A stretch of 8,827 nt of DNA, taken from positions 1 to 8,827 of the forward strand of contig JAFDAP010000049.1 in the NCBI GenBank assembly GCA_019313765.1, written 5' to 3'. How positions within the stretch are numbered: the stretch's first letter is position 1; the number at the start of each line of letters is the position of its first letter. Under the pieces are notes generated by a model. The model saw only the letters and a program-made list of their open reading frames with translations. It ran no database searches and was not told where the DNA came from. Shown here piece by piece: positions 7,443 to 8,827 of this stretch. This DNA comes from Deltaproteobacteria bacterium. Lineage in GTDB: Bacteria > Desulfobacterota > DSM-4660 > Desulfatiglandales > Desulfatiglandaceae. Both the position numbers and the translations under genes were made by a program.

Positions 7443-7999
7443 ATGCCCCCAAAAAACATATCATCGTCATTTCCCCCATAGGGGATCTGGATGCTGAGGT
7501 TCTCGGCCGGATTGAGAAGGAAGTCAACCGGATTTTTGGCTATGAAACCGAGATACATCCTCTCCTTAAGAATGTGGAATTTGCCCTGGACCTTAATCGA
7601 GACCAGTATCATTCCACCCCTATCCTTCAGAAACTGGCCGGCATTGCCCCGCCTCAGGCCCTAAAGGTGCTCGCCATTGCAAACGTGGACCTGTTTATTC
7701 CCATCCTCACCCACGTATATGGTGAGGCTCAATTAGGGGGACAGGCATGCATCGTGTCAACCCACCGGTTGAAAGAGGGCCTTTCCCCGGCAGGTAATCC
7801 CGAGGGCTTCCGTTACCGCCTTGTGAAAGAGGCCGTTCACGAACTGGGACATACCTTCAAGCTTCGTCACTGTAAGGATCCGGCATGCCTCATGCATTAC
7901 TGCCGCACCGTGAGAGACGTGGACCGGAAATCGAGTGAGTTCTGCCGTTATTGCATGGTCATGCTGGGGGATGAAATAAATAGGCCGGCGGAAACATGA
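7439..7999 (+). CDS. amzA: Archaemetzincin-type zinc metalloprotease
   Basis: This 186-residue protein has the archaemetzincin signature. HELGHTFKLRHC (134-145) supplies the three zinc histidines H134, H138 and H144 and the general base E135. C145, C150, C169 and C172 in the CX4C...CxxC arrangement would hold the second, structural zinc, and M152 would be the Met-turn residue. The length is about that of known archaemetzincins, whose physiological substrates are poorly known. No signal peptide is visible, so it is probably cytoplasmic. The likely start is TTG at 7439, overlapping the TGA of the regulator gene as TTGA; the nearby ATG at 7443 is out of frame and no strong ribosome site is seen, so translation is probably coupled. 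The position usually occupied by glycine (HExxHxxG) is lysine (K141). Its place as third gene of a two-component operon suggests regulated or regulatory proteolysis, which is inference. Confidence 0.88.
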   Translation: MNAPKKHIIVISPIGDLDAEVLGRIEKEVNRIFGYETEIHPLLKNVEFALDLNRDQYHSTPILQKLAGIAPPQALKVLAIANVDLFIPILTHVYGEAQLGGQACIVSTHRLKEGLSPAGNPEGFRYRLVKEAVHELGHTFKLRHCKDPACLMHYCRTVRDVDRKSSEFCRYCMVMLGDEINRPAET

Positions 8000-8009
8000 T
8001 CCGCCGGCC
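7983..8009. terminator. Strong GC-rich hairpin between convergent genes, possible terminator
   Basis: GGCCGGCGGA (7983-7992) and TCCGCCGGCC (8000-8009) are perfectly complementary across a 7-base loop. The loop ends with the TGA of the protease gene, so the stem starts inside the coding region. On the plus strand it is followed by GGGAGAG and A7, not a U-tract. On the minus strand it is followed by a weak TATTTATTT. A canonical intrinsic terminator is therefore not proven; it may end transcription from the convergent gene or protect the operon mRNA 3' end. Confidence 0.4.
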
Positions 8010-8059
8010 GGGAGAGAAAAAAATATAGCAGTGTTTCAAGAAAGGGATTTTCTTATTAA

Positions 8060-8821
8060 TCAGGTTTTGAGAAAGAGCCTGGTCAACCTTTCCCACCCGA
8101 GCCCGGGCATGTTGCCATAGATGTCATTTCCCAGGTCCCCACCATCTGTTGAAAGGGGCCCTGCGACCTCTTCAATGAGCTGGTAAAGACTGTCCACCTG
8201 CTCTTCCATGAAATCCTCAGTTTCGTTGTTAATCATCAGGTTTTTGAGGTCACGGCGAAGGTCGGTGGAATGGACATTCATGACCCAGCCTTCCGAATAG
8301 GCATCTTCGCTGGCCAGTGTGCCTTTTTCCCTCAGCTTAGGGTTGATGGCTGTGACGACCCCGCTCACAGGTGAAAGGACTCCTGCCTGCCGTTCGCCCC
8401 GGGACACTGTAATATCCGCGCGATCCCGCGCTACTTCCTTGCCCAATAGAGGCGACTCGATTCGATCAAAAGGCCCCAGCAGGCGCAAGGCGAACTCATC
8501 TATCCCTACCCTGACCGTGGAGCCCTCCTCCACCTTCATCCATGTGTGCCCGTGGTGGAAATAATAACCCTGGGGCATCTTAAAGCCTTTAATTTCAAGG
8601 GCATCTACCGGTTTAACAACTGCGTGAACAGCGAACTGGTCATGGAAGTACTGGTCAAACTCGCAATTTCCACAGTGATAGTCATAGTTGCAAGCCCTGA
8701 ATTCAATACGTCCCTTCATGCAGTGCAAGCATGGCCGTTCCCAGGGAGGGCGCTCTCTTAGCTTGTCCTTCCAGGAGATGATCTTGCCCCGTTTTCCCGG
8801 AAATGCCTTCCCTTCTCGCAT
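8060..8821 (-). CDS. GcvH-like protein with cysteine-rich N-terminal extension, lacking the lipoyl lysine
   Basis: The 253-residue product has three parts. An N-terminal segment carries five cysteines, C31, C34, C44, C50 and C53, in CLHC...C...CGNCEFDQ, suggesting a zinc or Fe-S site. A GcvH-like lipoyl-type fold follows (about 82-205): HGHTWMKVE, VRVGIDEFALRLLGPFD and LSPVSGVVTAINPKL align with the glycine cleavage H protein. The C-terminal tail is about 45 residues (LYQLIEEVAGPLSTDGGDLG). In true GcvH the lipoylated lysine lies seven residues before the A/S of the (A/S)PVSG motif; here that residue is E143, so lipoylation and classical glycine cleavage are unlikely. No gcvT or gcvP is in the window. 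A regulatory or scaffold role is possible but not established. The ATG at 8821 is six bases from the window edge and the frame is open beyond it, so the true start could be further upstream. Confidence 0.8.
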   Translation of the reverse strand: MREGKAFPGKRGKIISWKDKLRERPPWERPCLHCMKGRIEFRACNYDYHCGNCEFDQYFHDQFAVHAVVKPVDALEIKGFKMPQGYYFHHGHTWMKVEEGSTVRVGIDEFALRLLGPFDRIESPLLGKEVARDRADITVSRGERQAGVLSPVSGVVTAINPKLREKGTLASEDAYSEGWVMNVHSTDLRRDLKNLMINNETEDFMEEQVDSLYQLIEEVAGPLSTDGGDLGNDIYGNMPGLGWERLTRLFLKT

Positions 8822-8827
8822 GAGTCT

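Noticed and set aside
7443..7445. ATG just after the regulator stop as the protease start
   Set aside because: It is out of frame with the archaemetzincin domain; TTG at 7439 is the in-frame start.
8060..8821. Genuine glycine cleavage H protein (gcvH)
   Set aside because: The lipoyl lysine position is glutamate, and no gcvT or gcvP is adjacent, so the symbol was not assigned.
1..8827. CRISPR array, insertion sequence, tRNA or rRNA
   Set aside because: No spaced direct-repeat array, transposase, terminal inverted repeats or RNA-gene signature is visible on either strand.

Overview
The window looks like a chromosomal segment from a strictly anaerobic bacterium of the Desulfobacterota (former Deltaproteobacteria: sulfate reducers or syntrophs). 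The basis is a giant heterodisulfide-reductase-A-type flavoprotein that appears to contain selenocysteine, a PAS histidine kinase with an NtrC-type regulator, a cysteine-rich GcvH-like protein, and a bacterial archaemetzincin. The phylum is inferred from gene content; no rRNA or other marker gene is present.

Layout. Positions 1-4200 (minus strand) hold the first 1400 codons of one very large gene that runs off the left edge. It encodes a fusion of an HdrA N-terminal piece, a ferredoxin-like motif, a GltD/NfnB-type NAD(P)H:FAD module, the rest of the HdrA unit and then a second HdrA unit. The frame is open throughout except for one UGA at codon 60, exactly where HdrA proteins have a conserved cysteine (NDCAM-C becomes NDCAM-UGA). 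A small hairpin lies just downstream. This is best read as selenocysteine; an ordinary gene caller would truncate the gene or call it broken.

Positions 4201-4528 are a divergent control region. A sigma70-like promoter faces left to hdrA, with a perfect palindrome at its predicted start point. A second sigma70-like promoter faces right, overlapped by a degenerate -24/-12-like motif and an imperfect dyad. A 48-codon small ORF precedes the kinase and overlaps its start.

Positions 4529-7999 (plus strand) form a tightly packed operon: a sensor histidine kinase with an N-terminal Rossmann-like domain, an NtrC-family sigma54 activator, and an archaemetzincin-type zinc protease. Both junctions overlap (8 bp and 4 bp). 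A perfect 10-bp GC-rich hairpin spans the stop codon of the last gene. A convergent minus-strand gene, 8060-8821, encodes a GcvH-like protein with a cysteine-rich N-terminal extension and a glutamate in place of the lipoyl lysine.

Working model (inference). The HdrA fusion moves electrons between NAD(P)H, flavins and Fe-S clusters, probably with partner subunits encoded beyond the left edge. The divergent kinase may sense nucleotide or redox state through its Rossmann and cysteine-containing PAS domains, and signal through the sigma54 activator, perhaps to the HdrA locus or to distant promoters. The co-translated protease would then be part of the same regulatory output.
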